NCBI GenBank assembly: GCA_003523185.1
Contig: DPGN01000061.1
Coordinates: 5,263 to 14,004 of the forward strand
Length of the DNA: 8,742 nt
Source of the DNA: Halieaceae bacterium
GTDB lineage: Bacteria; Pseudomonadota; Gammaproteobacteria; Pseudomonadales; Halieaceae
Direction of reading: 5' to 3'
This document shows positions 1 to 6,383 of the stretch, one piece after another. Under the pieces are notes generated by a model, which did no database searches, had not been told where the DNA came from, and saw nothing but the letters and a program-made list of their open reading frames with translations. Position numbers and translations under genes: made by a program. Each line of letters opens with the position of its first letter. The stretch's first letter is position 1.

Positions 1-521
1 TGATAACTGCCATCTTCCATAGTGACCTTACGGAAGGGCGCATTAAACCGACGTGCAAAACTGAGAATATCCGGGAAATCGCCCGTTACCCCTAGGAACT
101 CGGGGTGAAAATAGGGCACATAAGTCGAGAGCTGCTCTACCGTGTCTCGCGCCGGATCTACCGAGACCATGACCACATTGGTGGAAGCCGCTTCGGTGCC
201 TTCCAAGCTGCCTTTGAGCTCAGCCAAAAAGGCCATTGTTGTGGGGCAAACATCAGGACAGTAGGTGAAGCCAAAAAACAGGAGCGTCCAGTCACCTTCG
301 AGGCTTTGATCAGTGAATTCGGCTCCTTTGTGGTTAGTAAGTACAAACTTATCTGGATCTCTTGGCGTGTCGAAAATAAATAACCCGTTCGCTCGCATCT
401 CCGAGACGGTCATGATGCGAGGTTGCTGGATGCGATGCACGAAGCCAGCCACAATGATTGTAATACCAAGCAGAATCGCAGCAACCGTAAGAGCAACACG
501 CTGCTGTTGGGTCAGGGTCAT
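1..521 (-). CDS. sco: SCO1/SenC/PrrC-family copper chaperone (3' part off the left edge)
   Basis: This is a membrane-anchored, periplasm-facing thioredoxin-fold protein of the SCO family, which delivers copper to or reduces the CuA site of oxidase subunit II. The first 173 residues are visible. A short cytoplasmic N-terminus is followed by one membrane helix (about residues 8-28). The core then carries the copper/redox motif TYCPDVCP, with C88 and C92 in CxxxC spacing. VMVSVDPARDT (about 117-127) is also typical of the family. The conserved copper-binding His of SCO proteins would lie beyond the window edge, so it cannot be checked. The ATG at 521 overlaps the ctaB stop by four bases (ATGA), indicating translational coupling as the last visible gene of the SURF1-ctaB-sco operon. 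Family assignment is firm; the exact job in CuA assembly is inferred from the family and the neighbours. Confidence 0.93.
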   Translation of the reverse strand, partial: MTLTQQQRVALTVAAILLGITIIVAGFVHRIQQPRIMTVSEMRANGLFIFDTPRDPDKFVLTNHKGAEFTDQSLEGDWTLLFFGFTYCPDVCPTTMAFLAELKGSLEGTEAASTNVVMVSVDPARDTVEQLSTYVPYFHPEFLGVTGDFPDILSFARRFNAPFRKVTMEDGSY

Positions 522-1405
522 GCGGGCGTTCCTAATATCCAGTGATCAGCAAGCATGGCAATAAACAGAACCATCAGATAGGTAATTGAAAACTTGAATG
601 TCGCCATGGGCGCATCCGGGTTTTTCTCGCGCAGGATCTCAATCGACCAGTACAAAAATCGAAGGCCCAACAGCGTTGCGGCAATAGCATAAATCCAGCC
701 ACTCAACAGTGTGATGTAGGGCAGCAAGGTAATCAAAAACATCAAAATGGTGTACAGAAGGATGTGCAGCGCCGTGAACCGATTGCCATGCGTGACCGGG
801 AGCATGGGAATACCAACGGCGGCGTACTCTTCCTTACGGTGAATGGCGAGCGCCCAGAAGTGCGGGGGCGTCCATGCAAAAATTATGAGAACCAGTAACA
901 GGCCATGCGCATGAATCTCTCCGGTGACCGCGGTCCAGCCAAGCAGGGGTGGTGCCGCGCCAGCAAGGCCGCCAATAACGATGTTTTGTGGCGTCGCACG
1001 TTTCAAAAACATGGTGTAAATGAAGGCATAGCCGACCAAGCTCGCTACCGTCAAAACAGCGGTCAATACATTTACCGTGACGGCAAGGAGCGCGGTACCA
1101 AGAATCGCAAGCACTGTTGCAAACACAATCGCTTCCGACTGACTGACACGCCCTTGTGCCACGGGGCGATTAGTGGTCCGGGACATCTTTTGATCAATAC
1201 GCTCATCGACTACATGGTTGATTGCCGCCGCTGCACCTGCACAGAAGGCAATACCAATATTGCCAAGGACCAGCGGCTGCCAGGGCACAAAGCCTGGGAC
1301 CGCCATGCACATGCCAATGACGGCCGTGATCAGCATCAAGGCAACAACGCGTGGCTTGGTCAGTTCAAGAAAATCAGGCCAGCGTGCCAACAGTGACTCA
1401 CTCAT
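518..1405 (-). CDS. ctaB: Protoheme IX farnesyltransferase (heme O synthase, CtaB/CyoE/COX10)
   Basis: This polytopic inner-membrane UbiA-family prenyltransferase adds a farnesyl group to heme b to make heme O, the precursor of heme A for the oxidase encoded upstream. The 295-residue product has the expected length and a multi-helix hydrophobic pattern. The first Asp-rich motif is NHVVDERID (N63, D67, D71), followed by MSRTTNRP (74-81). The second polar loop, HRKEEYAAVGIPMLPVTHG (189-207), is of the CtaB type. The start is placed at the ATG at 1405, because a GGGGG ribosome-binding site sits six bases upstream. A TTG at 1411 would overlap the previous stop and leave no spacing from that site. 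The gene lies 2 bp after the CxxxC protein gene and overlaps sco by 4 bp. No heme A synthase gene (ctaA/COX15) sits beside it. Confidence 0.95.
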   Translation of the reverse strand: MSESLLARWPDFLELTKPRVVALMLITAVIGMCMAVPGFVPWQPLVLGNIGIAFCAGAAAAINHVVDERIDQKMSRTTNRPVAQGRVSQSEAIVFATVLAILGTALLAVTVNVLTAVLTVASLVGYAFIYTMFLKRATPQNIVIGGLAGAAPPLLGWTAVTGEIHAHGLLLVLIIFAWTPPHFWALAIHRKEEYAAVGIPMLPVTHGNRFTALHILLYTILMFLITLLPYITLLSGWIYAIAATLLGLRFLYWSIEILREKNPDAPMATFKFSITYLMVLFIAMLADHWILGTPA

Positions 1406-1407
1406 CG

Positions 1408-2049
1408 TCAACCCCCGGAATTCTTGAGCAAGAACTTGAGATCGCCAATCACATCTTTGTAGTTAACCTCGCTCGCATAACGCATCATGACCCAACCTGA
1501 GGGGTCAACCAGGTACCAGGCGTTCTCGGCGACATGACGCTCGGGCACAACGGGCTGGGCACCCATTTGCCAGACGCGCAAATCCGGGTGCTCGCTCTCG
1601 ATGATATCCGAAAGGGGTGTTGCAACCTCTGCCGCACTTTCGCCCTCTATTTGAATGGCCTTGGCCGGCGCATCCACCACCATGACACGCTGGATACGGT
1701 GAAAGTCTCGGCCAATGGCTATTCGGATTTGCCGTGTTAAATAAAGCAGCTCGCTACACGCGGCATCGCAGATATCACCGGAGTTGACGACCATGAACGT
1801 CCACTTCGGCTCTAACGCATCAAGACTCGTTTCGCTTCCATCACTAGCGGTAAAGGGCTGGTTTCTTATATTGACCGGATTGGCCAGTATCTCACCGCTG
1901 TTGGCAGTTCCAAGGGCACCGACGATATCAATATCGCCGCGCTCGACAAAAAACCAAAGCCAAGAAGCCGCCAAAATCATGGTGACGGGCAAGCCAGCAA
2001 TGAGCAGCAAAATGGCGCGACCGCCCCGCTGATCTGTATGTTGAGTCAC
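1408..2049 (-). CDS. Membrane-anchored SCO-like protein with a CxxxC pair, function unknown
   Basis: I do not recognise a named family. The 213-residue product has one N-terminal membrane helix (about 13-34) and then a soluble domain expected in the periplasm. It contains a redox-type pair in NSGDICDAACSELLYL (C94 and C98, CxxxC, the same spacing as SCO proteins). Near the C-terminus, AWYLVDPSGWVMMRY (177-191) resembles the YLVDPxG strand of SCO/thioredoxin-fold proteins. The His that precedes this strand in SCO is not at the matching place; H172 is the nearest. Copper binding is therefore doubtful and a thiol role is possible. A gene of similar size and position occurs in the Pseudomonas cox cluster, as I recall (PA0111 region). 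The start is the GTG at 2049, with GGGGG eight bases upstream. It lies 28 bp after SURF1 and 2 bp before ctaB, which suggests an oxidase-assembly role (inference). Confidence 0.8.
   Translation of the reverse strand: MTQHTDQRGGRAILLLIAGLPVTMILAASWLWFFVERGDIDIVGALGTANSGEILANPVNIRNQPFTASDGSETSLDALEPKWTFMVVNSGDICDAACSELLYLTRQIRIAIGRDFHRIQRVMVVDAPAKAIQIEGESAAEVATPLSDIIESEHPDLRVWQMGAQPVVPERHVAENAWYLVDPSGWVMMRYASEVNYKDVIGDLKFLLKNSGG
1412..1416 (-). promoter_or_regulatory. Ribosome binding site of ctaB
   Basis: On the minus strand a GGGGG run lies inside the last codons of the upstream gene, six bases before the ATG at 1405. It decides for the ATG over the in-frame TTG at 1411, which would directly abut the run. 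The site being inside the preceding gene suggests coupled translation. This is inferred from spacing only. Confidence 0.5.
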
Positions 2050-2077
2050 TCAGTTATCCCCCAGTGAAACGCAATGA

Positions 2078-2824
2078 TTAAGGTCTACCGATGCGATACC
2101 GCAGCCACTGCCATAAGTTAGTGCTGCGAAAGATAAAGGCCAAACCCAAAGCAGCCGCCATAGTAAACCATTGCACGGCATAACCCTGATGTTTTGCCGG
2201 TGTTTGATTAACAATCGCCCACGTCGCGTCGAATCCAACCGGGTCAAATTCGCCTACGCGGATCTCAAGCGGAAACACAGCGTGATTGAGCCGTGCTTGC
2301 AGCTCATCCCGCCACGCAAGCAACGTCAGCTGCTGCACCACGCCGGGCAACTGCGCCGGCAACGGATTGTCACCCAACATGAACGCGTCGCCGCTGGGCT
2401 GGTATAGCCGCCCACTTACCGTGTGCACACCTTGAGGTAGGAAGATCTCAGGCAATACCTGCCTCGATGCATCGCCTTGAACCCATCCGAGGTTCAGCGC
2501 CACCGCGAGTTGGCCCACCTCGGCGAAGGCGATGACTTCATAGCCAAACTTGCCACCGCGTAGGCGGTTATCTAGCAGCACATAGTGGTTGGGGGAAAAG
2601 TGCGCATCCATCACCACGCGGCGATCTGCAAGTTCATTTTCCGGCAGGCGAATCGCTGACTGAGGGCTGATCGCGGGCAGCGCTCGCCTCGCCTCTAGAC
2701 GATCGATAAGTGCCGCTTTTTCTTCCGCTCGATCGAGCTGCCAAAACCCGAGGACGAGCAGGGTTGGCAGCAGTAAAGCCGTGGCCAATGTCGTTCGCCA
2801 ATCAAGTTCAACGCGCAACTTCAT
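2078..2824 (-). CDS. SURF1-family cytochrome oxidase assembly protein
   Basis: SURF1 (Shy1) proteins are inner-membrane factors that assist insertion of heme a/a3 into oxidase subunit I. The 248-residue product has the family's hairpin architecture: an N-terminal helix (about 11-28), a large periplasmic domain, and a C-terminal helix (about 217-233). Family motifs are visible: LGFWQLDRAEEK (25-36), LLDNRLRGGKFGYEVI (83-98), NLGWV (111-115, usually NRGWV), and PAKHQGYAVQWF (209-220) at the start of the second helix. The ATG at 2824 has only a weak Shine-Dalgarno; a GGAG lies well upstream. It is the first gene of the second minus-strand operon and is divergent from the small DUF2909-type gene across 85 bp, so it probably has its own promoter separate from coxB-coxC. 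Confidence 0.93.
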   Translation of the reverse strand: MKLRVELDWRTTLATALLLPTLLVLGFWQLDRAEEKAALIDRLEARRALPAISPQSAIRLPENELADRRVVMDAHFSPNHYVLLDNRLRGGKFGYEVIAFAEVGQLAVALNLGWVQGDASRQVLPEIFLPQGVHTVSGRLYQPSGDAFMLGDNPLPAQLPGVVQQLTLLAWRDELQARLNHAVFPLEIRVGEFDPVGFDATWAIVNQTPAKHQGYAVQWFTMAAALGLAFIFRSTNLWQWLRYRIGRP

Positions 2825-2909
2825 TTAGGTTTCGCTACACTCCGTGCTCTATTCACCCACACGCTTCGCAGATTCGAAGCCCGTGTTGTCTCCAGTGTAA
2901 GGATTTTGC
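2825..2909. promoter_or_regulatory. Divergent intergenic region between the SURF1 operon and the DUF2909-type gene
   Basis: These 85 bp separate two outward-facing genes, so promoters for both should lie in or near them. I found no convincing pair of -35/-10 hexamers on either strand. The clear elements are the inverted repeat at 2863-2880 and a ribosome binding site (TAAGGA, about 2898-2903) for the plus-strand gene. The promoter role is inferred from gene orientation. Confidence 0.5.
2863..2880. repeat. Inverted repeat, 6-bp arms with a 6-base spacer
   Basis: GCTTCG (2863-2868) and CGAAGC (2875-2880) are perfect reverse complements around CAGATT. The repeat sits centrally in the only divergent intergenic region of the window. 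It could be an operator for a dimeric regulator or a small hairpin in a leader. No T-run follows it on either strand, so it is not an obvious terminator. An 18-bp element of this size can also arise by chance. Confidence 0.5.
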
Positions 2910-3149
2910 ATGCTCAAAGGTCTCATTGTCTTACTCATGATCGCGTTACTGATCACCCTTGGCGCGGGACTCTATTTCCTTATGATCGACCAGGGAGATG
3001 TAAAGAAGACCCGACTCGTTAACTCACTCCGTGTGCGTGTCGGTATCGCTGGGACACTTATGGCACTCATTGTCTACGGTGTAGCGACTGGGCAGCTAGG
3101 GCACCCAAGTCCCTGGGACGCGCGTCCAGCCGCAGAAGCTAGTGAATAA
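2910..3149 (+). CDS. Small twin-transmembrane protein, DUF2909 type
   Basis: The 79-residue product consists of two membrane helices (about 4-25 and 44-62) joined by a short polar, basic loop (DQGDVKKTRLVNSLRVRVG). A short tail with a Pro-rich HPSPWDARP follows. Size, the twin helices and the RxGIAG-type second helix fit the DUF2909 'twin transmembrane' proteins that lie near subunit III and SURF1 genes in gammaproteobacterial cox clusters. The molecular role is unknown; an assembly or small-subunit role is inferred only from position. The ATG at 2910 has a good ribosome binding site (AAGGA, six bases upstream). It is the only plus-strand gene inside the cox cluster. It converges on coxC, and its TAA stop overlaps the T-run of the terminator of the coxB-coxC operon. 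Confidence 0.85.
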   Translation: MLKGLIVLLMIALLITLGAGLYFLMIDQGDVKKTRLVNSLRVRVGIAGTLMALIVYGVATGQLGHPSPWDARPAAEASE

Positions 3150-3171
3150 AAAAAGGCGGGATTAACCCGCC
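3148..3171 (-). terminator. Rho-independent terminator of the coxB-coxA-ctaG-coxC operon
   Basis: Read on the minus strand, a perfect 6-bp GC stem (GGCGGG/CCCGCC, 3155-3171) with a 5-base loop is followed directly by seven T residues. It begins 22 bases after the coxC stop. On the plus strand the same hairpin is followed by only two Ts, so it should stop minus-strand transcription much better than transcription of the small plus-strand gene. Confidence 0.88.
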
Positions 3172-3193
3172 CTTACGCATTCTTACGTCGTCG

Positions 3194-4174
3194 TCAGATG
3201 ATATAGACGAAGATAAAGAGAAAGACCCAAACCACATCGACGAAGTGCCAATACCAGCTTGAAGCCGAGAATCCAAAGTGGTCGGTCGGCGTCATGTGCT
3301 TGTTGCGAACTGAGCGAATCAGCTGGATCAGCAACATGGTCATACCCATGGCCACGTGGAAACCGTGGAAACCGGTTAACATAAAGAAGGTCGAGCCGTA
3401 GATACCTGAGTTCAGCGTCAGACCAAACAGCTCATACGCCTCGTAATATTCGGCAGCCTGCAGGAACAGGAAGATGATCGCCAAGCCAACGGTCACGGCG
3501 AGCCATGCTTCGAATTTTTTGATGTTGCCTTGCGACAGTCCTCGGTGCGCGAACTCACAGGTCACGCTGGAGGTGAGAAGGATGATCGTGTTCCAAAGCG
3601 GGAGCCATGCATACCATGCCTGCGCATCGGCAAACGACATCGACGTGTGCTGTGAAACAAAGTCGCCATTGTTGGCGATCGGCTGGCTCAATGCGCCACC
3701 CACCACTTCCTGGGGGGTCGTCACGGGCGGCCAGGTGTATTCAAACCCTTCCCATAGCAGGAAGTTCATGCGACCACCCTCACCCTCACCGGCAAGCCAG
3801 GGACCTGCCAACCATCGGACGTACAACAGGGCACCAAAGAATGCGGCAAAGAACATCACCTCAGAGAAAATGAACCAGAACATGCCGAGCACATAACTAT
3901 TGCTCAACTGGCTGCTGTTCATACCCGCCTTGTTCTCCTTGATGGTCGTTCTGAACCAATAGGTTAATGTCGCGATAAACATCGCGAGACCCGCAAAAAG
4001 CACCCACTTGGCAGCGCCACCCGTATCATGTGTACCCCCAAAGGTCATCTCATTGAGGACCAAACCGCCGCCAAAAACAGACAGCACCAAACCGATTGTG
4101 GCGCGAACCGCGAGACTGGAGCTCTCGGGCACGTAGTACTTTTCGTACTCAGTTGAAGTTTCAGCACTAGACAT
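3194..4174 (-). CDS. coxC: Cytochrome c oxidase subunit III
   Basis: This is the seven-helix subunit III of the aa3/caa3 oxidase, a cofactor-free membrane subunit that stabilises subunit I and its proton uptake. The 326-residue product shows hydrophobic segments at about 24-41, 56-74, 94-119, 190-207, 223-241, 258-285 and 306-326. Conserved features include FSEVMFF with E105 (the buried Glu of subunit III), TSSVTCEFAH (201-210), FHGFHV (269-274) and WHFVDVVWVFLF (309-320). The loop between the third and fourth helices (about 122-188) is long and polar and makes the protein somewhat longer than the roughly 260-300 residues usual for the family. The ATG at 4174 has AAGGA about eight bases upstream. 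It is the last gene of the operon, 41 bp after ctaG and just before the terminator. Confidence 0.96.
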   Translation of the reverse strand: MSSAETSTEYEKYYVPESSSLAVRATIGLVLSVFGGGLVLNEMTFGGTHDTGGAAKWVLFAGLAMFIATLTYWFRTTIKENKAGMNSSQLSNSYVLGMFWFIFSEVMFFAAFFGALLYVRWLAGPWLAGEGEGGRMNFLLWEGFEYTWPPVTTPQEVVGGALSQPIANNGDFVSQHTSMSFADAQAWYAWLPLWNTIILLTSSVTCEFAHRGLSQGNIKKFEAWLAVTVGLAIIFLFLQAAEYYEAYELFGLTLNSGIYGSTFFMLTGFHGFHVAMGMTMLLIQLIRSVRNKHMTPTDHFGFSASSWYWHFVDVVWVFLFIFVYII

Positions 4175-4215
4175 TTTTTTTCCTTATTCCCCGTCCCCCC
4201 GGGGCCCCCTTCAGT

Positions 4216-4773
4216 TTATCTCGAAACGACTTTATCACTCATCAGTGATGTCACATCGAACAATGTGTAAGACAGCGTGATGGTTTTAATATCCGCCGGT
4301 AGATCCTGATCAACAATAAATTGAAGCGGCATCTCGGCCTCTTCATTGCCATCGAGCGGTTGTTGCTCGAAGCAAAAACACTCTGTCTTATGAAAATATT
4401 CCGCCGCTCTGGATGGTGAGACACTAGGAATCGCCTGCGCCACCATGGCTTTCAGCGTTGGATTCGCCGCAAAAAATACAGTGTCGTTAGCGGCACCTGG
4501 ATGTACCAGCATTTCCGTCACCTGTGGCGAAAATGCCCACGGCATACCATCGTTGTTCGTGGCGATGAACTGCACCTTGATGGAACGCGTCTCATCGACC
4601 TCGGCAGACACTGAAATGTAAGCTTCGGACGACGTTTTGCCATTGATCCCAAGCGCATCGCACAGCACGTTGTACAGCGGCACCATGACCACAAAGACAA
4701 ACGCAAACATGCCGACAGACACAGCGCCGAGCTTGGCTACTGTGTCTATCGTGGGATCCTGGCTCAGTCTCAT
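4216..4773 (-). CDS. ctaG: Cytochrome c oxidase assembly protein CtaG (Cox11), CuB copper chaperone
   Basis: Cox11/CtaG is anchored in the inner membrane and delivers copper to the CuB site of subunit I. The 185-residue product has one N-terminal helix (about 13-33) followed by the periplasmic beta-domain. The three family cysteines are present: C38 in the LYNVLCDALGING segment, and C132 and C134 in the copper motif FHKTECFCFEQQ. A longer reading frame runs back to 4866, but it would overlap the coxA 3' end by more than 70 bases. The ATG at 4773 gives the expected N-terminus, 17 bp after the coxA stop, although its ribosome binding site is weak. It lies between coxA and coxC in the usual order coxB-coxA-ctaG-coxC. 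Confidence 0.94.
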   Translation of the reverse strand: MRLSQDPTIDTVAKLGAVSVGMFAFVFVVMVPLYNVLCDALGINGKTSSEAYISVSAEVDETRSIKVQFIATNNDGMPWAFSPQVTEMLVHPGAANDTVFFAANPTLKAMVAQAIPSVSPSRAAEYFHKTECFCFEQQPLDGNEEAEMPLQFIVDQDLPADIKTITLSYTLFDVTSLMSDKVVSR

Positions 4774-4790
4774 CTTGTAGCGTCCAAGAC

Positions 4791-6368
4791 TTAGTGAGCG
4801 GGTTGCTCTTCGATTTTGGGTGGCGTTTCGAACGTGTGGTACGGCGGAGGTGATGGCAAGGTCCACTCGAGGCCCTCAGCGCCATCCCATACCTTCTCGT
4901 CAGAGACTTTCTCGCCCGCCACGATCGCTGCGATCACGTTGTAGAGGAAGAGAAGCTGTGACGCACCGTAAATAAACGCACCAATCGAAGACATCATGTT
5001 GAAGTCGGCAAACTGCAGTGCGTAATCCGGAATACGTCGCGGCATACCCGCCAATCCAACGAAGTGTTGTGGGAAGAACGTCACATTGAAACCGATGAAA
5101 GATACCCAAAAGTGCACCTTGCCCATCGTTTCGTTGTACATACGACCGGTCCACTTAGGCAACCAGAAGTAGATCGCTGCGGTCATCGAGAAAACAGCAC
5201 CTGCAACCATTACGTAGTGGAAGTGAGCGACCACAAAGTAGGTGTCGTGATATTGGAAGTCAGCCGGTGCAATCGACAGCATGAGCCCGGTAAACCCGCC
5301 GATGGTAAACAACACTAGGAAGCCAATGGAGAACAGCATGGGTGTTTCAAACGTCATCGCGCCGCGCCACATAGTGGTTACCCAGTTGAAAACCTTCACA
5401 CCGGTGGGTACCGCAATCAGCATGGTCGCGTACATAAAGAAGAGCTCACCAGCAACAGGCATACCCACGGTGTACATGTGGTGCGCCCACACGATGAACG
5501 ACAGGAAGGCAATCGCCGCTGTCGCGTAGACCATCGAGGCATAACCGAACAGCGGCTTGCGAGAGAACGCGGGAATAATCTGCGAAATCACGCCGAATGC
5601 GGGCAGGATGATGATGTACACCTCAGGGTGACCAAAGAACCAGAAAATGTGCTGGAACAAAACGGGGTCACCACCACCTGCAGCCGAGAAGAAGCTCGTG
5701 CCGAAGTGAATATCCATCAACATCATGGTTACTGCACCGGCCAGGACTGGCATGACTGCCACGAGCAAGAATGCAGTAATCAACCATGTCCACACGAACA
5801 GCGGCATCTTCATGTACGTCATGCCAGGGGCCCGCATGTTCATGACGGTGGCGATGATGTTGATTGACCCCATGATGGATGACACACCCAAAATGTGGAT
5901 CGCGAAAATAAAGAACGTCACCGATGGTGGTGCATACGTCGTCGACAGTGGCGCGTAGAACGTCCATCCAAAGGCTGGAGCACCCCCTTCCATGAGCAGT
6001 GTCGACGCCAACATTAGGAATGCAGGCGGAAGAATCCAGAAGCTCCAGTTGTTCATGCGTGGCAACGCCATATCAGGCGCACCAATCATCATGGGGATGA
6101 GCCAGTTAGCCAGCCCCACAAAGGACGGCATGATGGCACCGAAAACCATGACAAGACCGTGCAAAGTGGTCATCTGGTTGAAGAAGCCAGGCTCGACCAA
6201 CTGCATGCCCGGCTGGAACAGCTCCGCGCGGATGATCATGGCAAAAGCGCCACCCAAGAGGAACATTGCAAATGAGAACCATAGGTACATGGTTCCGATG
6301 TCTTTGTGGTTAGTTGTGTACAGCCAACGAGAGAGGCCTTTAGCTGGACCGTGGTGGTGATCGCCCAT
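4791..6368 (-). CDS. coxA: Cytochrome c oxidase subunit I (heme a, heme a3-CuB catalytic subunit)
   Basis: This is the catalytic, proton-pumping subunit: about twelve membrane helices that reduce O2 to water at the heme a3-CuB centre. The 525-residue product has all expected ligands: H70 and H384 for heme a, H382 for heme a3 (HDTYFVVAHFHYV), and H247, H296 and H297 for CuB. Y251 in GHPEVY is the Tyr cross-linked to H247. Proton-path residues fit the A1 type: D99 in GAPDMALPRMNN, E249 in GHPEVY, and K325 in PTGVKVF. An N-terminal HHH (4-6) precedes GPAKGLSRW, as in Pseudomonas relatives. The ATG at 6368 has a strong GGAGGA site seven bases upstream, consistent with high expression. It follows coxB by 15 bp. 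Use of heme A rather than heme O cannot be read from the sequence. Confidence 0.98.
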   Translation of the reverse strand: MGDHHHGPAKGLSRWLYTTNHKDIGTMYLWFSFAMFLLGGAFAMIIRAELFQPGMQLVEPGFFNQMTTLHGLVMVFGAIMPSFVGLANWLIPMMIGAPDMALPRMNNWSFWILPPAFLMLASTLLMEGGAPAFGWTFYAPLSTTYAPPSVTFFIFAIHILGVSSIMGSINIIATVMNMRAPGMTYMKMPLFVWTWLITAFLLVAVMPVLAGAVTMMLMDIHFGTSFFSAAGGGDPVLFQHIFWFFGHPEVYIIILPAFGVISQIIPAFSRKPLFGYASMVYATAAIAFLSFIVWAHHMYTVGMPVAGELFFMYATMLIAVPTGVKVFNWVTTMWRGAMTFETPMLFSIGFLVLFTIGGFTGLMLSIAPADFQYHDTYFVVAHFHYVMVAGAVFSMTAAIYFWLPKWTGRMYNETMGKVHFWVSFIGFNVTFFPQHFVGLAGMPRRIPDYALQFADFNMMSSIGAFIYGASQLLFLYNVIAAIVAGEKVSDEKVWDGAEGLEWTLPSPPPYHTFETPPKIEEQPAH

Positions 6369-6375
6369 GTTTATT

Positions 6376-6381
6376 TCCTCC
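6376..6381 (-). promoter_or_regulatory. Strong Shine-Dalgarno of coxA
   Basis: GGAGGA on the minus strand, seven bases before the coxA ATG, lies in the 15-bp coxB-coxA spacer. It is the best ribosome binding site in the window and fits subunit I being made in quantity. Confidence 0.75.
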
Positions 6382-6383
6382 GA

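Noticed and set aside
905..1396. 163-codon plus-strand reading frame opposite ctaB
   Set aside because: It is rich in His, Arg and Cys with no domain pattern; the minus-strand ctaB frame with its Asp motifs explains the DNA fully.
2050..2247. 65-codon minus-strand frame overlapping the SURF1 3' end
   Set aside because: Out-of-frame shadow of SURF1; the SURF1 C-terminal motif and membrane helix occupy this DNA.
3474..3896. 140-codon plus-strand reading frame opposite coxC
   Set aside because: It is antisense to strongly conserved subunit III codons, has no recognisable protein features, and is explained by codon bias of coxC.
4774..4866. Extended ctaG start at 4866
   Set aside because: It would overlap coxA by over 70 bases and add an Arg-rich stretch unlike Cox11 N-termini; the ATG at 4773 fits the family.
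5478..5867. 129-codon plus-strand frame opposite coxA
   Set aside because: Low-complexity, charged shadow of coxA; no ribosome binding site or family motif.
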